A stretch of 7,916 nt of DNA from Bacteroidales bacterium. GTDB taxonomy: Bacteria > Bacteroidota > Bacteroidia > Bacteroidales > WCHB1-69. The notes below the pieces were generated by a model, which made no database searches, had not been told where the DNA came from, and saw nothing but the letters and a program-made list of their open reading frames with translations. Position numbers and translations under genes: made by a program. Where the stretch lies: the NCBI GenBank assembly GCA_031257735.1, contig JAIROC010000484.1, positions 1 through 7,916 on the forward strand, in the 5' to 3' direction. Of the stretch, positions 5,924 to 7,916 are shown one piece after another (position 1 is the first letter of the stretch; each line of letters begins with the position of its first letter).

Positions 5924-6920
5924 TTTCCATTGCTTTTCGCGCAGCTTTTTCGCGCGAACTTGACCCGCCTTTTTCTGACAATTCATCACTGTATACTGTC
6001 TTTTGCTTGTGCGTATCAAAAAGTTCTATAACAACATCTGCATAGCAAAAGACAATAGTTTCGCTTGCAGATGATTCGCGTGTACTTGCTTTTATGCGCA
6101 GCAAAAAATCTGCTTTTTCACTGTTGTCAACAAAGGCGCAACCTTTTACGGCTAATTCCGATTTTAGTTTATTGGAAACAATATCAACTTCTTGCCCAAA
6201 CATATTTTCGTCGTTTTCCATAAAAATATAAATACCTTGCGCCAAACTTGCAAGCGTTAAGGTAAATTCGTCTTGCAATTGTTCCGTTTTTCGTTGTTGC
6301 AAATCTTCAATCGTTAAATTCGGGTCTAATGCAATCAACATGTATTGCGAATATCTCACACTTTCAAGCAAAGGTTTTACTGACTCAATTTGTTTTCGTG
6401 CTTTTGCTTTTTCGCCGCTTTCTATCAAATCGTCTGCAGTTTTAAATGAACTTTCTATCTGTAAAATTTTCACAGATAAATTGCTTTTATGGAAGCCGAT
6501 TATTTCATAGCGATTTGCGTAAGCAAAAGCATATACATAGTTTGTTTTTTTGTCAATATAGCTTTCAACTTTCATCCCCGTTATTTCAGCGTGCGCCTCT
6601 TTTGAGGTTTGATTGCCAAACATTTCGGTTTCGTAATAATTATTGCCCGAACTGACAGCGTTAATACTTGACTGTGTATTGCTTTTCATTGTTACCCGCA
6701 AGTTTTCAATCAGATTACTTTGCGCTATGGTTTTTATACGTTCAACCGCTTTTTCTGTATTTTCGTTTGTATTTATATTGCCTTCAGCATATCCCGTAAG
6801 AAAAGCTGCATTAGGAAATTTTGCCGAACGAAAATCGCTTTCCAACCATAAAGGTTTGTCTTGCCCACAAAGAGCAAGACAAACCCAAGCGAAAAGTATA
6901 GTTAAAACCGTTTTTTGCAT
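5877..6920 (-). CDS. Exported LPP20-like protein
   Basis: This 347-residue protein has a short signal peptide (1-19, LCG then Gln20). Residues 22-140 fit the LPP20 pattern: KPLWLESDF, AFLTGYAEG (39-47), a helix (54-76) with IAQSNLIENLRVTMKSNTQS, then ITGMKVESYIDKKTNYVYAFAYANR (113-137). A helical middle (150-215) resembles TPR-like spacer helices. The C-terminal part (about 226-345) has IYIF, a helix with NKLKSELAVKGCAFVDNSEKADFLLRI (250-276), YADVVIELFDTHKQKTVYS and a final amphipathic helix, the same plan as CsgG/LpoB and FlgT-type periplasmic domains. No convincing lipobox is seen, although LPP20 proteins are often lipidated. It lies 2 bp after the upstream gene and 11 bp before the CsgG-like gene. 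LPP20/CsgG-like pairs are known from FlgP/FlgO-type envelope rings; a similar structural role here is inference. Confidence 0.82.
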   Translation of the reverse strand: MQKTVLTILFAWVCLALCGQDKPLWLESDFRSAKFPNAAFLTGYAEGNINTNENTEKAVERIKTIAQSNLIENLRVTMKSNTQSSINAVSSGNNYYETEMFGNQTSKEAHAEITGMKVESYIDKKTNYVYAFAYANRYEIIGFHKSNLSVKILQIESSFKTADDLIESGEKAKARKQIESVKPLLESVRYSQYMLIALDPNLTIEDLQQRKTEQLQDEFTLTLASLAQGIYIFMENDENMFGQEVDIVSNKLKSELAVKGCAFVDNSEKADFLLRIKASTRESSASETIVFCYADVVIELFDTHKQKTVYSDELSEKGGSSSREKAARKAMENAVVKISDKISSWIK

Positions 6921-6922
6921 TC

Positions 6923-7591
6923 TTATTCGATATTAAAACCTTCCTGAACAAATCTTGAGATTTCTTCTGCTTCTTTGACTGAAATTTTTGTTTCTCTCAA
7001 AGATTTTTCCATTGCCCTCATACGCGCCGAAGCAGCTTCTTCTTCGTTAATAATAAAAATGGTTTGAAAGGATTTTGTCCCGTTTCCATTTTCTTTTACA
7101 ATAGAATAACTTTCGACAAGCGCGCCGCCTATGTCTGCCTTTATCGTTCTTTCATAAGCGGCAATCATTTTATCTATTTCCGTTTCAGGAGTTTCTGCAT
7201 CTGCCCGTATCATAGAGGATGCCCGCCCTTTTATGTCTGCGCTTGCAAGCGACGCATAACTATTCTGTGCGTTATTAAGCGCTGATTGACGGCACACATT
7301 TATTGATTTGCACTGCGACACTTGTCCGATAAATTCTTTATTTTTATCGTCTGAAAGTTTTTTGTAATGCTCAAGCAACGCGACTTCAAGAGTGCGAGAA
7401 CCTCCCGCTAATTTCCAACCTTCTTCTTGGTACTCTTTGATCTTTGTTTTATACATCTTTTCATTTTGTTTAGCTAATTGCTTTTCCTGTTTTTTAGTAA
7501 AAGTTTGGGCAAAAGATTTCTGTGGCGCTGCTACCAAAATTAATACAGCAACCAATGTCATAACAATTGTTTTTAATTTTTTTACTTTCAT
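6923..7591 (-). CDS. Exported helical protein, possibly LPP20-related, unknown function
   Basis: This 222-residue protein starts at ATG 7591 and has a signal peptide (1-28, SFA then Gln29). A Lys/Gln-rich helix follows (TKKQEKQLAKQNEKMYKTKI, 32-51). Then come GWKLAGGSRTLEVALLEHY (58-76), a Cys pair (94, 100) and a helix with ALNNAQNSYASLASADIKGR (104-123). A middle segment contains TEIDKMIAAYERTIKADIGG, and strands VESYSIVKEN and SFQTIFIINEEEAASARMRAME complete the domain. The order, an Ala-rich helix, a possibly disulfide-linked loop, then a strand ending in helix A..AR..AME, resembles LPP20-type domains, but I would not assign it firmly. It precedes the LPP20-like gene by 2 bp. I recognise the general type as a conserved Bacteroidetes hypothetical protein only. 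Confidence 0.82.
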   Translation of the reverse strand: MKVKKLKTIVMTLVAVLILVAAPQKSFAQTFTKKQEKQLAKQNEKMYKTKIKEYQEEGWKLAGGSRTLEVALLEHYKKLSDDKNKEFIGQVSQCKSINVCRQSALNNAQNSYASLASADIKGRASSMIRADAETPETEIDKMIAAYERTIKADIGGALVESYSIVKENGNGTKSFQTIFIINEEEAASARMRAMEKSLRETKISVKEAEEISRFVQEGFNIE

Positions 7592-7602
7592 TATAAAATA
7601 CT

Positions 7603-7719
7603 TTAAATGTTTTGTTCCTGCTCTTTCGGCTTTGCAGGTCTTGCCCCGTTTTTTGAATGGGCGCTGGTCTCCATTGTTCTTTTGTTGTTGTTCACATACT
7701 TTTTAAAATGTTTATTCAT
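7603..7719 (-). CDS. Possible 38-residue basic peptide
   Basis: An uninterrupted frame from ATG 7719 to TAA 7603 encodes MNKHFKKYVNNNKRTMETSA followed by a Pro/Lys/Gln-rich tail ending EQNI. It ends 11 bp before the next start codon, has an AT-rich leader like the other genes, and would be the first gene of the operon. The last third is encoded by the 35-nt repeat copy at 7611-7645. The second copy of that repeat carries a stop codon in the same frame, which weakens the case for selection on the peptide. It could be a real small protein, a leader peptide that couples to the next gene, or chance. Confidence 0.35.
   Translation of the reverse strand: MNKHFKKYVNNNKRTMETSAHSKNGARPAKPKEQEQNI
7611..7645 (-). 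repeat. 35-nt hairpin repeat, copy 1, before the ATG at 7591
   Basis: 32 of 35 bases match 7734-7768, in the same orientation. On the minus strand a 5-bp stem CCTGC/GCAGG (7617-7621 with 7634-7638) closes a loop containing AAAGCCGAAAGA, and the repeat ends in GAACAAA, 19 bases before the start codon. It may be an RNA leader element or a mobile short repeat. Confidence 0.65.
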
Positions 7720-7733
7720 AGAATTATTTTAAA

Positions 7734-7768
7734 TTTGTTCCTGCTCTTACGGCTTCACAGGTCTTGCC
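7734..7768 (-). repeat. 35-nt hairpin repeat, copy 2, before the ATG at 7719
   Basis: This is the partner of 7611-7645. In minus-strand RNA the same stem forms with a U-G pair replacing the C-G pair at the fifth position, so pairing is kept only if the RNA is read from the minus strand. It ends 14 bases before the ATG of the 38-codon frame. Confidence 0.65.
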
Positions 7769-7775
7769 TTAATTT

Positions 7776-7814
7776 AATTGAAAATTGTTAAAGACTCATT
7801 TTCAATTTTCAATT
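7776..7814 (-). other. AT-rich 12-bp perfect hairpin in the operon leader
   Basis: AATTGAAAATTG (7776-7787) is the exact reverse complement of 7803-7814, with a 15-base loop. The right arm lies inside the 7-bp tandem repeat. It is AT-rich and has no T-run of terminator type immediately after it on either strand, so its role (protein-binding site, cruciform or weak leader structure) is open. Strand is given as the transcribed one. Confidence 0.5.
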
Positions 7815-7826
7815 TTCAATTTTCAA
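7799..7826. repeat. Tandem repeat, four perfect units of TTTTCAA
   Basis: Four identical 7-bp units (TTGAAAA on the minus strand) stand upstream of the operon. Copy number in such short repeats can change by slippage and could alter spacing in the leader or promoter region. Confidence 0.85.
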
Positions 7827-7885
7827 AACGAGCGAACGTGAGAACACTGTTTGAACTGTTTATTTACCGATTTAAAGATTCACAG

Positions 7886-7916
7886 AAAAAATATCATCAG
7901 GATGAAAAGAATCAAA
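7886..7916 (-). promoter_or_regulatory. Possible Bacteroidetes-type promoter for the operon
   Basis: On the minus strand TTTG (7916-7913) is followed after 19 bases by TATTTTTT (7893-7886). This fits the Bacteroidetes primary sigma consensus TTTG...TAnnTTTG except for the last base. Transcription would start about 160 bases before the 38-codon frame and 290 before the first large gene, leaving room for the hairpin repeats in the leader. The region between 7827 and 7885 shows nothing else I can name. The motif is short and AT-rich, so a chance match is quite possible. Confidence 0.3.

Noticed and set aside
7799..7826. CRISPR-like repeats
   Set aside because: The units are 7 bp, perfectly tandem and without spacers.
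7902..7916. Plus-strand ATG reading MKRIK at the right edge, preceded by a weak purine-rich CAGG
   Set aside because: Only five codons are visible, so a divergent gene cannot be supported from this window; it also overlaps the possible minus-strand promoter.

Overview
The window looks like a chromosomal stretch from a member of the Bacteroidetes, probably Bacteroidales. Four things suggest this: AT-rich DNA, A-rich leaders without clear Shine-Dalgarno sites, short MKK-type signal peptides whose predicted cleavage leaves Gln at +1 in seven different proteins (the 'Q-rule' of that phylum), and domain families that are abundant there (SUMF1/FGE, DUF1566/Lcl_C, CsgG-like, LPP20-like). Every gene I can support is on the minus strand, so transcription runs from the right edge (7916) to the left edge (1).

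Layout in transcription order. A leader region (7916-7592) holds a possible promoter, an AT-rich hairpin, a 7-bp tandem repeat, two copies of a 35-nt hairpin repeat each placed just before an ATG, and a possible 38-residue basic peptide. A tight three-gene block follows: an exported helical protein (7591-6923), an LPP20-like protein (6920-5877) and a CsgG-like protein with two C-terminal beta-rich repeats (5865-4624). Next come a 200-bp foldback element (4550-4351) and a repeated leader (copy B). These precede a secreted protein (4196-3516). A second copy of the leader (copy A) precedes a small putative lipoprotein (3319-2831). A strong hairpin terminator or attenuator (2820-2778) separates this from a second group: two CsgG-like/Lcl_C fusion proteins (2754-2008 and 1833-967), a formylglycine-generating-enzyme-like protein with both catalytic-type cysteines (930-211), and the start of an outer-membrane protein (113-1).

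How the genes may work together is inference. CsgG-like and LPP20-like proteins occur together in known envelope assemblies (for example FlgO/FlgP/FlgT of the Vibrio flagellum). Here an exported LPP20-like/CsgG-like pair sits beside CsgG-like domains fused to C-type-lectin-like (Lcl_C) modules and an FGE-fold protein, which suggests a periplasmic or surface assembly of unknown role.

The most distinctive feature is modular duplication. A segment of about 540 bp, covering an LPP20 gene tail plus a CsgG-like N-terminus, is present twice with unrelated C-terminal domains attached, and the LPP20 tail in one copy is a decayed relic. Independently, a cassette of leader plus signal peptide is present twice in front of unrelated mature proteins. 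No RNA genes, CRISPR arrays, transposases or reverse transcriptase were seen.
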